From Mesorhizobium sp. PAMC28654 (GTDB lineage Bacteria > Pseudomonadota > Alphaproteobacteria > Rhizobiales > Rhizobiaceae), in NCBI RefSeq assembly GCF_020616515.1, contig NZ_CP085135.1:5875001-5939000 (forward strand): a stretch of 64,000 bases of DNA. Direction: 5' to 3'. Position numbers and translations under genes: made by a program. Positions within the stretch are counted from its first letter, which is position 1, and each line of letters starts with the position of its first letter. Under the pieces are notes generated by a model, which saw nothing but the letters and a program-made list of their open reading frames with translations, did not search any database and was not told where the DNA came from. Below, piece after piece: positions 55,717 through 64,000 of this stretch.

Positions 55717-56274
55717 ATGGCCAATGATGATCGCACCATCCTCATTCCCAGGAGAACCCCGGAATCCGCGGCCATGTCGGCAAACGTCAAGCGGGCCATG
55801 GCGATCACCGCCACGCTCAACCGTTTGACATACAACGACGCGGATGAAGTACGGGCGTTGTTCAGCGAGCTCATCGGCAAGCCGGTAGACGACAGTTTTC
55901 TGCTGATCCCACCATTCTACACGACCGGCGGGTCCGACATCACCGTCGGGCGCAACGTCTTCGTCAATCAGAATTGCACCTTCTATGACCTTGGCGGGCT
56001 CGACATCGGCGACGATGTGATGATCGGGCCGAATGTGAGCATCATCACGTCCGGCCATCCCATCGAACCGTCCCAGCGGCGCGCTGGCGTCATCGCAAAG
56101 CCCATTGTGATCGAGAGAAACGTCTGGATAGCAGCCGGCGCGACGATCATCGGCGGCGTGACAGTGGGCGAGAATTCAGTCGTCGCGGCGGGTTCGGTCG
56201 TCACTAGGGACGTTCCGCCGAACAGCCTTGTCGGCGGAAATCCGGCCCGGCTCATCCGCTCGATCGCCGAGTGA
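55717..56274 (+). CDS. Hexapeptide-repeat acetyltransferase (maltose/galactoside O-acetyltransferase type)
   Basis: A 185-residue left-handed beta-helix enzyme. It has the N-terminal helical Mac domain (AITATLNRLTYNDADEVRAL), hexapeptide repeats (ITVGRNVFVNQNCTFYDLGG, LDIGDDVMIGPNVSIITSGH with catalytic His, VWIAAGATIIGGVTVGENSV) and the C-terminal VVTRDVPPNSLVGGNPAR. It transfers acetyl groups from acetyl-CoA to sugars. ATG 55717 is chosen from the family start; the frame extends upstream to 55528. Confidence 0.9.
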   Translation: MANDDRTILIPRRTPESAAMSANVKRAMAITATLNRLTYNDADEVRALFSELIGKPVDDSFLLIPPFYTTGGSDITVGRNVFVNQNCTFYDLGGLDIGDDVMIGPNVSIITSGHPIEPSQRRAGVIAKPIVIERNVWIAAGATIIGGVTVGENSVVAAGSVVTRDVPPNSLVGGNPARLIRSIAE

Positions 56275-56404
56275 GAGGTCGTCCGCAAGGGGGTCGAAAT
56301 CATTCGCTGACGCTGCGTGCCTCTGGCTTCAGTCAGATCGGCTCGATACCCGCAATGGGTGGCGAATGACCTTCCGGCCAGGAACAAATCAGAGCGCGGA
56401 CAGT

Positions 56405-56572
56405 TCAACTGCGCCGAAGGAACAGGAAGTAAAAAACGGCAAACACAACAACGATGCCGATATTCACCGCCAGCCGCTCCCAGAAACGATCCCTGAGAAA
56501 CAGGAAATCCACACCGACTATGATCACCACCATCGCCACCACGTAGAGTGCGACGGCTGCATGTCTGCTCAT
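56405..56572 (-). CDS. Small two-helix membrane protein (55 aa)
   Basis: ATG 56572 gives MSRHAAVALYVVAMVVIIVG, then VDFLFLRDRFWERL and a second helix VNIGIVVVFAVFYFLFLRRS. Small proteins of exactly this plan (two helices around a Phe/Arg-rich loop) are widespread in alphaproteobacteria. Function unknown. The longer frame to 56695 is not credible. Confidence 0.65.
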   Translation of the reverse strand: MSRHAAVALYVVAMVVIIVGVDFLFLRDRFWERLAVNIGIVVVFAVFYFLFLRRS

Positions 56573-56691
56573 GACAGTGGGCTTCTCCGTCCTGGCCTCC
56601 TTGTTTAACGCAATTCCGGACGGAAAACCGTTCACACTTTCCTGGACCTTCGATCCGTGCCCCTCGGTCTGAACTCGATCAGATCGCCGCG

Positions 56692-57594
56692 TCACGTTTC
56701 CAGCGTTGCTTCGGCCACCGCTTGGCGTGGCTTGAACAGCAAATCCCTGGCGGCGACCACGGCGCCGACCGTGATCAGGATGCAGGCGAGTGCGACCGAC
56801 CAGTGGAAGGCGCCAAACCCGGCCAGCAGAAGCACGATGACCGAAAACAGGGGTGCGGCGTAGGAGAGGGCGCCCAGGATCATGATGTCACCGTGCTTGC
56901 AGCCATAGTCCCAGGCGTAGAAGCCGGCTCCGAGCGGTATGGCGCCGAGAATGGCGATGGCGGTCCACTGCGTCGGGGTCTGTGGCCAGACGGTAGGTTC
57001 AAGCGCCAGATGCAGGGCGAAGGCGACGGCGGCGGTGATGAAGCAATAGCCGGCCACGACATCGGTCGGCACCTTGCCGAAGCGGCGCGAGATGACCGAA
57101 TATCCCGACCAGATGAAGGCGCAGAACAGCGCGATGACATGGCCCGGCATCACCCCATTGGCCAGCCCGACCTGGCCGCCCTTGGTGATGACGACGATGG
57201 CGCCGGCGAGACCAAGGAAGACGCCGACGAGGTGGTGGGCCTTCAATCGCTCGCCCGGCAGGAAGGCGGCGAAGACGACGATCAGCAACGGCCACAGATA
57301 GGCGATCAGGCTGACCTCGACGGGCGGCGCCGACTGGATCGCGAAGAAATAGGCGCAGTGGTAGATGCACAGCCCCGCCGTGCCCGTCGCCCAGACCTGC
57401 CATGGCTGCCGCAGCGATTTGAGCGCGGCCGGGCGGAAAATCCAGCTGCTGGCGCCGACGAGACCGCCTAGCAGGAAGGTCATCGCCGCGAGCTGGAATG
57501 GCGGGATCGGGCCTGCTGCCGTCGACAGCAATGCCAGGAATGACCAGGTCAGGATGGCCGAAAAGCCGACGAGGGTCGGGATGGTCTTGTGCAC
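56692..57594 (-). CDS. EamA-family exporter, YddG-like
   Basis: A 300-residue inner-membrane transporter with ten helices (TIPTLVGFSAILTWSFLALL, VSLIAYLWPLLIVVFAAFLP, GAIPLGAGFYAWDYGCKHGD, MILGALSYAAPLFSVIVLLL). The combination with SLIAYLWPLL and AWDYGCKHGD matches YddG, an exporter of aromatic amino acids. GTG 57594 (VHKTIPTL) fits the family N-terminus; the frame is open to 57756. It is divergent from the dehydrogenase gene at 57849. Confidence 0.87.
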   Translation of the reverse strand: MHKTIPTLVGFSAILTWSFLALLSTAAGPIPPFQLAAMTFLLGGLVGASSWIFRPAALKSLRQPWQVWATGTAGLCIYHCAYFFAIQSAPPVEVSLIAYLWPLLIVVFAAFLPGERLKAHHLVGVFLGLAGAIVVITKGGQVGLANGVMPGHVIALFCAFIWSGYSVISRRFGKVPTDVVAGYCFITAAVAFALHLALEPTVWPQTPTQWTAIAILGAIPLGAGFYAWDYGCKHGDIMILGALSYAAPLFSVIVLLLAGFGAFHWSVALACILITVGAVVAARDLLFKPRQAVAEATLET

Positions 57595-57848
57595 GTTGCG
57601 TCTTCCCACGGTTCGAACGGAAGTCGTCGCATGCCGGCGGGGTTTTGCGCTGCCATATACGGCCGCTTGGTATCGGGAAAGCGACGTGGCCCCACCGAAG
57701 CAGCTCCTATCCTCGTCAGACCCGATGCAAGCATGCGCCGGGCGCTCCTGGACCATCGGATGTCGGCGGCCAAAGTTGCGCCGCGCCGTTCCATGCCGCA
57801 GCTTGGCCGTGTCCGGCGACCGCGCCGGTGGCTTGAGGGAGTTCTTGC

Positions 57849-58775
57849 ATGAAAGTGGGTTTCATCGGTCTTGGCATGATGGGCCGCAACGCCGCGCTCA
57901 ACATCCGGCGGGCGGGCTTCGCCATGGTCGTCCACGACATTCGCGACGAGGCGACGGCGGTGCTGGTGGCCAAGGGCGCCGAGACGGGGCTGCATGCGGC
58001 CGACGTGCTCGACCGCTGCGACGTCGTCGTCACCATGGTGTTCGGGCCAAAGGAGATCGGGCAGGTGGTGCGCGGCCCGCATGGCTTCCTGTCGACGAAT
58101 TGCCAGGGCAAATACTGGATCGACCTGACCACCTCCAGCCCGAAGCTGATGCGCGAACTGGCGGCTGAATTCACTGAGAAGGGCGGCCATCCCGTCGATG
58201 CACCGGTGACCGGTTCGGTCGATGCCGCCATACGCGGCGACATGCCGATGTTCGTCGGCGGCGAGGACGCGGATATCGCGGTGGTCAGGCCGGTGATCGA
58301 GGCGATGGGCGAGGTTCGCCGCGTCGGCAAGCATGGCAATGGCTATGTCGCCAAGCTGGTCAACAACCAGCTGTGGAAGATCCACGCCGCGGCCATCGGC
58401 GAGGCGATGGTCACCGCCAAGCTCGCCGGGCTGGAGCCGGATGTGTGGTGGGAGGTGATGAAGGGTGGGGCCGCCGACAGTTTCGTTTTGCAGCACGACG
58501 TGCCGTCGATCTTTGCCGGGCATTACGACCCGTCCTTCCCGATCGCGCTCTGCCTGAAGGATCTCGGCCTGATCGAGGAACTGCTGGCGGAAACCGGCAC
58601 GCGTAGCGAACTGACGCGCGCCACGCATGATCGCTTCAAGGAGGCCGGCGCGCGCTACGGCATGGGCGCCGGCGAAATGACCGTGTGCAAGCTCATCGAG
58701 GACGACGCCGGCGTGGCGCTGCGCGTCGCCGGCGATTGGGTTGCGCCCTGGGATGTGGCGCCGCCCAAGGGCTGA
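57849..58775 (+). CDS. NAD(P)-dependent beta-hydroxyacid dehydrogenase
   Basis: A 308-residue member of the 3-hydroxyisobutyrate dehydrogenase family. The cofactor motif is MKVGFIGLGMMGRNAALNIR; the substrate segment is WIDLTTSSPKLMRELAAEF / DAPVTGSVDAAIRGDMPMFV, and the catalytic Lys lies in GYVAKLVNNQLWKIHAAAI. It oxidises or reduces a beta-hydroxyacid such as 3-hydroxyisobutyrate or tartronate semialdehyde; the exact substrate is uncertain. Confidence 0.9.
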   Translation: MKVGFIGLGMMGRNAALNIRRAGFAMVVHDIRDEATAVLVAKGAETGLHAADVLDRCDVVVTMVFGPKEIGQVVRGPHGFLSTNCQGKYWIDLTTSSPKLMRELAAEFTEKGGHPVDAPVTGSVDAAIRGDMPMFVGGEDADIAVVRPVIEAMGEVRRVGKHGNGYVAKLVNNQLWKIHAAAIGEAMVTAKLAGLEPDVWWEVMKGGAADSFVLQHDVPSIFAGHYDPSFPIALCLKDLGLIEELLAETGTRSELTRATHDRFKEAGARYGMGAGEMTVCKLIEDDAGVALRVAGDWVAPWDVAPPKG

Positions 58776-58791
58776 CGCCAGGCGGCTCGGC

Positions 58792-59421
58792 TCAGGCGCC
58801 GGAATGCGGATCGATGCTGTAGGGATGCACGGGGTAGCCGGGGCCGATCGCTTCGCGCACGCGGTCAACCCAGGCGCTGAATGCTGGATAGTCTTTCAAC
58901 ATGAAGCCGCAATCCTCGGCTCGGTGGCTGTAGGCGTAAACAGCGATATCGGCGATGGTCAGTTCGTCGCCGGCGAGGTACGGAGCGTCGGCGAGGCTGC
59001 GTTCCAGCGCGGCGAGCGTGCGGGCGCCGGCTTCGCGCTTGCCGGAGACCATCGCCTTGTTGCGCTCCAGTCGCCCCGTCAACGTCCAGAAACGCAGCGA
59101 GCCGATCACCGGCTCGACATGGTACTGCTCGAAGAACAGCCACTGCACTACCTTGGCGCGATGAAAGCGGTCAGCCGGCAGAAAGGGCGTGGCCTCGGCG
59201 AGATAGGCGAGGATGGCGTTCGATTCAGCAATCGAGCGCCCATCCTCCAGTTCCAGGACCGGGACGGCGCCGGCCGGATTGAGCCTCAGGAAGGCGTCCG
59301 TGTGGCTCTCGCCCTCGAAGATGGACACGATGCGCGTCTTGTATGGGATATCGAGCAGCCCGAGCAGGACCCTGGCCTTCCAGCCATTTTGCGAGGGCAG
59401 GTAGTCATGAAGCGTGAGCAT
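58792..59421 (-). CDS. Glutathione S-transferase-family protein
   Basis: A 209-residue GST. The thioredoxin-like N-terminal domain begins MLTLHDYLPSQNGWKARVLL and contains NPAGAVPVLELEDGRSIAES (cis-Pro and the ES glutathione-binding motif). The helical C-terminal domain has the N-capping box LAGDELTIADIAVYAYSHRA. It conjugates or transfers glutathione. ATG 59421 fits the family start. It converges with the upstream dehydrogenase. Confidence 0.88.
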   Translation of the reverse strand: MLTLHDYLPSQNGWKARVLLGLLDIPYKTRIVSIFEGESHTDAFLRLNPAGAVPVLELEDGRSIAESNAILAYLAEATPFLPADRFHRAKVVQWLFFEQYHVEPVIGSLRFWTLTGRLERNKAMVSGKREAGARTLAALERSLADAPYLAGDELTIADIAVYAYSHRAEDCGFMLKDYPAFSAWVDRVREAIGPGYPVHPYSIDPHSGA

Positions 59422-59539
59422 GGCGGCCCCTTTCGTGCAAGCCGCCATGGATTTGCATGCTGACCGGGCGTGCGCCACCCGATTCCCGCGTCACCGCGAT
59501 CGCCGGTGCCGGCGACCGATGGTTGGCGTCTCGCCCTGG

Positions 59540-60496
59540 TCAGGCCGCTTCGGAAAAAGTCTTGCGGTCGTCGATGGCGCTGCCCGCGGTGACGCCGGCT
59601 GATTTGAAGAACTCCGCCGCCGACATTTTCGCGCCGCCCTCGGGCCGGACCTTGAGCAGTTCGAGCTTCCCGCCCTGGACGATGATCTCGACTCCCTTTT
59701 CGCCGATCGAAGCGATCTCGCCGGGCTTGCCGGCGACGTCGCCAAAGCGGCGTACGGGATGCTTGCGCGTTTCATAGATGCGCAGCTTGGTGTCGCCGAT
59801 CATCGTCCATGCGCCCGGGGAGGGATCGCAGCCACGGATCAGATTGTAGGTGTGGTCGATATGGGCATGCCAGTTGACGCGGGCTTCCTTGTCGCGGCAC
59901 CAGCCTTCGTAGCTCGCCTGGTTCTCGTCCTGGACGACCTCCTGGTTGCGGCCGGCCACCACCAGGTCTGCGGCCTCCAGCATGGCTTCGACGCCGAGCG
60001 GGAAGAGATGGTTGAAGTAGAGGCTGCCCAGAGTGTCGTCGGGGCCGATGGCGACGGTCTTCTGCAGGACCACCGGGCCTTCGTCGAGGCCGTCATTGGG
60101 GCGGAAGATGGTCAGGCCGGTCTTGGTGTCGCCCTTGATGATCGGCCAGTTGATCGAGCTCGGGCCGCGATAGGTGGGCAGCAGCGAGGGATGGTACTGG
60201 ATCATGCCGAAGCGCGGGATGGAGACGAAATCCTGCGGCGCGAATTGCAGCACATAGGCCATGACGCCGAGATCGACATCGAGCCCGCGCAGCACGTCCC
60301 GGGCCGGGGTGCTCTTCAGCGACGGGAACTGGAAGATCCGCAGGCCGCGCTCCTGGGCCGCGAGTTTGAGCGGATCGGGTTTCGCGCCTTCCTTTTCCGG
60401 AGCGCAGAACACGCCGGCGATCTCGTCGCCGCGCTTCAGGAAGGCGTCGAGCACGCTGGCGCCGAAAGCCTGTTGTCCGATGATTGCAAGACGCAT
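59540..60496 (-). CDS. Formyltransferase-family protein, like the hydrolase half of 10-formyl-THF dehydrogenase
   Basis: A 318-residue cytosolic protein. The formyltransferase core is shown by FGMIQYHPSLLPTYRGPSSI and LTIFRPNDGLDEGPVVLQKT (the Asn/His/Asp catalytic set). Segments SSINWPIIKGDTKTG, GPDDTLGSLYFNHLFPLGVE, and the C-terminal ASYEGWCRDKEARVNWHAHI with IRGCDPSPGAWT match the N-terminal domain of ALDH1L1 much better than Met-tRNA formyltransferase. It would release formate from 10-formyltetrahydrofolate or hand the formyl group on. The acyl-carrier-like domain that follows in ALDH1L1 is absent. It lies 89 bp after an aldehyde dehydrogenase gene on the same strand. Confidence 0.83.
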   Translation of the reverse strand: MRLAIIGQQAFGASVLDAFLKRGDEIAGVFCAPEKEGAKPDPLKLAAQERGLRIFQFPSLKSTPARDVLRGLDVDLGVMAYVLQFAPQDFVSIPRFGMIQYHPSLLPTYRGPSSINWPIIKGDTKTGLTIFRPNDGLDEGPVVLQKTVAIGPDDTLGSLYFNHLFPLGVEAMLEAADLVVAGRNQEVVQDENQASYEGWCRDKEARVNWHAHIDHTYNLIRGCDPSPGAWTMIGDTKLRIYETRKHPVRRFGDVAGKPGEIASIGEKGVEIIVQGGKLELLKVRPEGGAKMSAAEFFKSAGVTAGSAIDDRKTFSEAA

Positions 60497-60585
60497 GGCA
60501 ATTCCCTTCCGATTGGGCATGGCTCTCCCGATCCCGCCCGCGGCGGGTTCTGTCGAAGCCGGTTGATGATTGGTTTGAGCGGCCG

Positions 60586-62040
60586 TTAGTGACCGGTGTT
60601 GATCCAGACCACCTTGGGTTCGGTGAAATTCTCGATGGCCATGTCGCCGTGCTCGCGGCCATAGCCGGAGTCGCGCGTGCCGCCCCATGGCAGGCGGATG
60701 TCGGTCGGGCCGTAGGTGTTGATCCAAACGGTGCCGGCCTTCAGCTTGCGGGCGAAGCGATGCACGCGGCCGATGTCGGCGCTCCAGACGCCGGCGGCGA
60801 GGCTGTAGACTGTGCCGTTGGCGATGCGCAGCGCGTCGGCATCGTCCGTGAACTTGATGACGGTCGCGACCGGGCCGAAGATTTCTTCCTGCGAGATGCG
60901 CATGTCGTGCTCGACGCCGGCAAACACGGTCGGCTGCACATAGTAGCCGGTGTCGCCGGCGCGGCCGCCGCCGGTCACCACGGTGGCGCCTTCGTTGCGG
61001 CCGATGTCAATGTAGTCGAGCACCCGCTTCATCTGCACTTCCGACACCAGCGGGCCCATCGCCGTGGACGTCTCCCCCGGGTTGCCGATCCGGGTCGAGG
61101 CGGCACGAGCGGCCAGCCGCTCGACGACCTCATCGTAAATGGAAGCGTGCACCAGGATGCGCGATCCGGCCGAGCAGACCTGGCCGGTGTTGAAGAAGAT
61201 GCCCGATGCGGCTGCCTTCACCGCCGCGTCGATATCGGCGTCCGGGAAGATGATGTTGGCGGACTTGCCGCCGAGTTCCAGCGTCACCCGCTTCAGGTTG
61301 CCGGCCGCGCCGCGCAGGATCTGCTTGCCGACCGCCGGCGAGCCGGTGAAGCTGATCTTGTCGACATCGGGATGATCGACCAGCGCCTGGCCGGCGATCT
61401 TGCCGAAGCCCGGCACGACGTTGATGACGCCGGCCGGGAAACCGGCCTCAAGCGCCAGCTCGCCGATCCTGAGCGCGGTGAGCGGCGTGATCTCCGCTGG
61501 CTTCAGCACCACGGTGCAGCCGCAGGCAAGTGCTGGCGCCAGCTTCCACATGCCGATCATCAGCGGGAAATTCCAGGGAATGATGGCGCCGACGACGCCG
61601 AGCGGCTCGCGCACCGTATAGGTCAGCGCATCGGTGCGGGCAGGGATGACCTGTCCGTTTATCTTGTCGGCCATGCCGGCATAATAGGTCAGCGTATCAA
61701 TGACAGCCGGCAGGTCCTGGCGGCGGATGGCCGAGACCGGCTTGCCGGAATCGAGGCTTTCCAGCGCCACCAGTTCGTCTTCCGACTGACGGATGAGATC
61801 GGCGAGCTTGAGCATCAGCCGGCCACGGTCGCTGGCTTTCATGTTGCCCCATGCGCCCTCAAAGGCTTCACGGGCTGAGCGTACGGCGGCGTCGACATCC
61901 TCGGCGCCGGCCTCGGCGACCAGCGCGATCACCTGTTCCGTGGCGGGATTGAGCGTTTCGAAATAGCGGCCCGACAGCGGCGCGACGCGCCTTCCGCCGA
62001 TCAGGAGATCCTGTTTTCCGCGCACCGTCATGTCGTTCAT
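60586..62040 (-). CDS. Aldehyde dehydrogenase (NAD(P)-dependent)
   Basis: A 484-residue ALDH. ATG 62040 has GGGAGAGAGACG upstream. Motifs: VVGAIIPWNFPLMIGMWKLA (oxyanion Asn), ISFTGSPAVGKQIL (Rossmann), VTLELGGKSANIIFPDADID (general base Glu), FFNTGQVCSAGSRILVH (catalytic Cys), EEIFGPVATVIKF. It oxidises an aldehyde, or in partnership with the 59540 product it could oxidise the formyl group of 10-formyl-THF to CO2, as ALDH1L1 does in one chain (inference). It is the first gene of the two-gene operon, divergent from the regulator at 62610. Confidence 0.92.
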   Translation of the reverse strand: MNDMTVRGKQDLLIGGRRVAPLSGRYFETLNPATEQVIALVAEAGAEDVDAAVRSAREAFEGAWGNMKASDRGRLMLKLADLIRQSEDELVALESLDSGKPVSAIRRQDLPAVIDTLTYYAGMADKINGQVIPARTDALTYTVREPLGVVGAIIPWNFPLMIGMWKLAPALACGCTVVLKPAEITPLTALRIGELALEAGFPAGVINVVPGFGKIAGQALVDHPDVDKISFTGSPAVGKQILRGAAGNLKRVTLELGGKSANIIFPDADIDAAVKAAASGIFFNTGQVCSAGSRILVHASIYDEVVERLAARAASTRIGNPGETSTAMGPLVSEVQMKRVLDYIDIGRNEGATVVTGGGRAGDTGYYVQPTVFAGVEHDMRISQEEIFGPVATVIKFTDDADALRIANGTVYSLAAGVWSADIGRVHRFARKLKAGTVWINTYGPTDIRLPWGGTRDSGYGREHGDMAIENFTEPKVVWINTGH

Positions 62041-62609
62041 CGTCTCTCTCCCATGGCGCCAGCCCACGAGGGGCCACTTGCTTCCCTAGGCATATGGGCA
62101 GCCGTCGAGGCCTGTAAATATGATATGTTTTGCCGGTGAAAATGTGCCTTGGCGGCCTGATCCGGGCGGAGAAATCGACGCTCCGCGCGTTGATTTCCGA
62201 AGCGAGTCCGCTGGGATTTCGGATATGTCCGATGCCGCCGACTTTCCCCGCCAAGTCCGCCAAAGCCTGAATTGCGACATGCAGGCGCGGCATCGCGGCG
62301 CAAAAGCGCTGAAGTGTGCGTGAAACGTCATTTTGCCGGGCGCGCGTGAAGCGGGCAGGTGCGGCTATCCGCAATTTCAAAACGATCGTTATAGTCACAT
62401 CAATATGTCGTGGACTTCATATTGCTGGCGACGCCACCGATGACATAGCGTGCTATTTGAAGTCGAATTTCGGTTTCCTGCCAGGCCTGCTTCATCATTT
62501 TTTTCGATGTCCGTGAGGCAAAAAGGCATTCGATCTGGCGGAGAACGCCCCGGTCAATCACTGTTGTGGCGGACGCGTGAATGCGGATCGACCGGGGAGA
62601 GGGAGCACA
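62041..62609. promoter_or_regulatory. Divergent promoter region between aldehyde dehydrogenase and its likely regulator
   Basis: This 569-bp interval contains two AT-rich patches (62110-62135 and 62380-62420, the latter with ACGATCGTTATAGTCACATC) that are the best promoter candidates, one for each direction. A short open frame at 62120-62323 has no ribosome-binding site or recognisable sequence and is not called a gene. Confidence 0.4.
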
Positions 62610-63686
62610 ATGGTCCGTATCAACATCGAAGCGACATGGCATTTTACCAGTGAGACGTCGCCGCATTCGATGCGCGTGATCCTGGGCATATTGCGCGAGG
62701 TCAAGTCGACCGGCACGCTGGCGACCGCCGCCGAACATACCGGCATGTCCTATCGCCATGCCTGGAACCTGGTCGACCAGTGGTCGGCCTTTTTCGGCGA
62801 GCCGCTGGTCGAGCGGCGCCGTGGCAAGGGCACGCAGCTGACGGCGCTGGGCAACAAGCTGGTGTGGGCCGAGCAGCACCTGAAGGCGCGGCTTGGTCCG
62901 CAACTGCACAACATCGCGCAGGAACTGGAGATGGAGCTGGCAAGCCTGCTGCCCGACGTGCCGCCGCGCGTGCGGATCCATGCCAGCCACGGCTTCGCGA
63001 TCTCCAAGCTGAGCGACTTCCTGGCCCAGGAGCCGAAAACGGACATCGATGTCCGCTACATGACCAATCAGGCGTCGCTGGAATCGCTGCGCGCGCAGGA
63101 ATGCGAACTCGCCGCCATTCATTTGCCGCATGGCGAGTTGCGCAAGCGCGCGGCGGCCGACTGCAAGCGGTGGCTGGATCCCAGCATCTATTGCGTGCTG
63201 GGCTTCGTCACCCGCGAGATGGGCCTTTTCGTGAAGCGCGGCAACCCGCTGGGCATCACCGGCATCCAGTCGCTGGTCGATTCCGGCATCAGCTTCGTCA
63301 ACCGCGATATCGGCTCGGGCACGCGGCTTCTGTTCGAACAGCTGCTGGCGCAAGGCAAGATCAATTCGGACGGGATCACCGGCTACCAGAATGTCGAGAT
63401 GACCCACGCGGCGGTGGCCGCCCATGTCGCCAGAGGCATGGCCGACACCGGCTTCGGCGTCGAGGCCGCTGCTGTCGAGTTCGACCTCGACTTCGTCCAT
63501 GTCATCACCGAGGACTATTTCTTCCTGTGCCGCAGCAACATCCTGAACTCGCGGCCGGTGGAGCGGCTGCGCGAGATCATCAGTGGCACCGAATACCGCC
63601 GCGCGGTCAACGCGCTGCCCGGCTATGCCGTCTCCGACGCCGGCGTGGTGAAGACCGTGAAGAAGTTCTTCCGCGAGAATTCCTGA
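62610..63686 (+). CDS. ModE-like HTH regulator with C-terminal substrate-binding (PBP-like) domain
   Basis: A 358-residue regulator. The N-terminal LysR/ModE-type winged helix is visible (MRVILGILREVKSTGTLATA, AAEHTGMSYRHAWNLVDQW, VERRRGKGTQLTALGNKLV). The C-terminal PBP-like domain (COG1910/PF12727 type) contains VRIHASHGFAISKLSDFLAQ, VNRDIGSGTRLLFEQLL and HAAVAAHVARGMADTGFGVE. Such regulators resemble molybdate-binding sensors and often control C1 or molybdoenzyme genes. It is divergent from the ALDH/formyltransferase operon. ATG 62610 follows GAGAGGGAGCACA. Confidence 0.85.
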   Translation: MVRINIEATWHFTSETSPHSMRVILGILREVKSTGTLATAAEHTGMSYRHAWNLVDQWSAFFGEPLVERRRGKGTQLTALGNKLVWAEQHLKARLGPQLHNIAQELEMELASLLPDVPPRVRIHASHGFAISKLSDFLAQEPKTDIDVRYMTNQASLESLRAQECELAAIHLPHGELRKRAAADCKRWLDPSIYCVLGFVTREMGLFVKRGNPLGITGIQSLVDSGISFVNRDIGSGTRLLFEQLLAQGKINSDGITGYQNVEMTHAAVAAHVARGMADTGFGVEAAAVEFDLDFVHVITEDYFFLCRSNILNSRPVERLREIISGTEYRRAVNALPGYAVSDAGVVKTVKKFFRENS

Positions 63687-63942
63687 GCGGGAAGGGGCAC
63701 CGGTCTTCGGAACGATCTTTCGGAGGAAACACCTGCTCGTCGCCCACCCCTGACACACCGCGTGCGCAACCGATGAATGAGGACAGCATGCTGTTTCACC
63801 TTAACTGAAGCTGAACGGCCTCGTTCAGCACGGGTCAAACCGACGGGACTACCATGGCCCGCATGACGTTTGCCGGTCGCCGGCCACGGGAACGGAAACC
63901 GCCGGGCCCCGTTAAGCATCCGCTGATAGAGGACACATCCAC

Positions 63943-64000
63943 ATGAGCAACCGGAATGCACGCGCCGTCACGGCGGGGGGTGCTGTGCTTTTGGCCTGCG
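63943..64000 (+). CDS. Start of an exported protein, cut by the window end
   Basis: ATG 63943 opens MSNRNARAVTAGGAVLLAC and runs off the window. The basic start and hydrophobic core look like a signal peptide. ATAGAGGACACATCC upstream contains a ribosome-binding site (GAGGA). The product cannot be identified. The 63687-63942 interval before it has no gene that I can support. Confidence 0.5.
   Translation, partial: MSNRNARAVTAGGAVLLAC

Noticed and set aside
62120..62323. 67-codon frame in the divergent promoter region
   Set aside because: No Shine-Dalgarno, odd composition, and located where promoters are expected.

Overview
The window is high-GC alphaproteobacterial DNA, most probably chromosomal sequence of a Mesorhizobium-like rhizobium (Hyphomicrobiales). 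The pointers are a groES-groEL pair, a dmeR-dmeF nickel/cobalt efflux pair of rhizobial type, a perfect FNR/FixK box upstream of a universal stress gene, and palindromic intergenic repeats of the kind scattered through Mesorhizobium genomes. No rRNA, tRNA or CRISPR array is visible. The assignment rests on recognition of families; no search was run.

Layout. 1-2.4 kb: end of groES, groEL, a 123-bp palindrome and a 54-aa gene. 2.5-5.5 kb: a secreted TPR-repeat gene split by an IS630-family element. 5.7-8.4 kb: a methyltransferase, then three small genes, each followed by a copy of a degenerate repeated module. 8.4-10.2 kb: a frameshifted methyltransferase-glycosyltransferase gene. 10.5-12.1 kb: dmeR-dmeF. 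12.2-17.5 kb: serine hydrolase, arginase-family enzyme, ICMT-like membrane protein and a PAS-GAF-GGDEF-EAL gene broken by an amber codon. 17.8-19.7 kb: arsR-acr3-arsC. 20.1-24.9 kb: an operon of an Lrp regulator, a saccharopine-dehydrogenase-like enzyme and a polar amino acid ABC transporter. 25-33 kb: SDR/AraC pair, Mn riboswitch with mntP, phosphatase, small proteins, ECF sigma factor with SDR, pseudouridine synthase, hydrolase. 33.0-34.8 kb: an IS3 element that has fused the remains of an arsR gene and an SRPBCC gene. 35-42.8 kb: ubiA, VOC protein, usp, TetR with an EamA exporter, methyltransferase, M24 peptidase homologue, alcohol dehydrogenase. 42.9-45.5 kb: an IS5-family element inside an intergenic repeat, an internally deleted DipZ-like gene and two small genes. 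45.7-53.6 kb: three more TPR paralogues, one split by an IS21-family element. 53.7-64 kb: small genes, acetyltransferases, transporter, beta-hydroxyacid dehydrogenase, GST, and a formyltransferase + aldehyde dehydrogenase pair divergent from a ModE/PBP-like regulator.

How it fits together. Several units look like environmental-response modules: metal efflux (dmeRF, mntP), arsenic detoxification, c-di-GMP turnover and amino acid uptake with its own Lrp regulator. The region is also actively decaying. Four IS elements of different families (IS630, IS3, IS5, IS21) and at least four small lesions (amber codon, two frameshifts, one large in-frame deletion) break or have reduced genes, and the IS junctions can be resolved to the base. 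The most unusual content is the family of four paralogous exported TPR proteins with a shared cysteine pattern and C-terminal domain, two of them interrupted by unrelated insertion sequences, and the small-gene/module array at 6.5-8.3 kb. I saw no clear defence, secretion or biosynthetic system.
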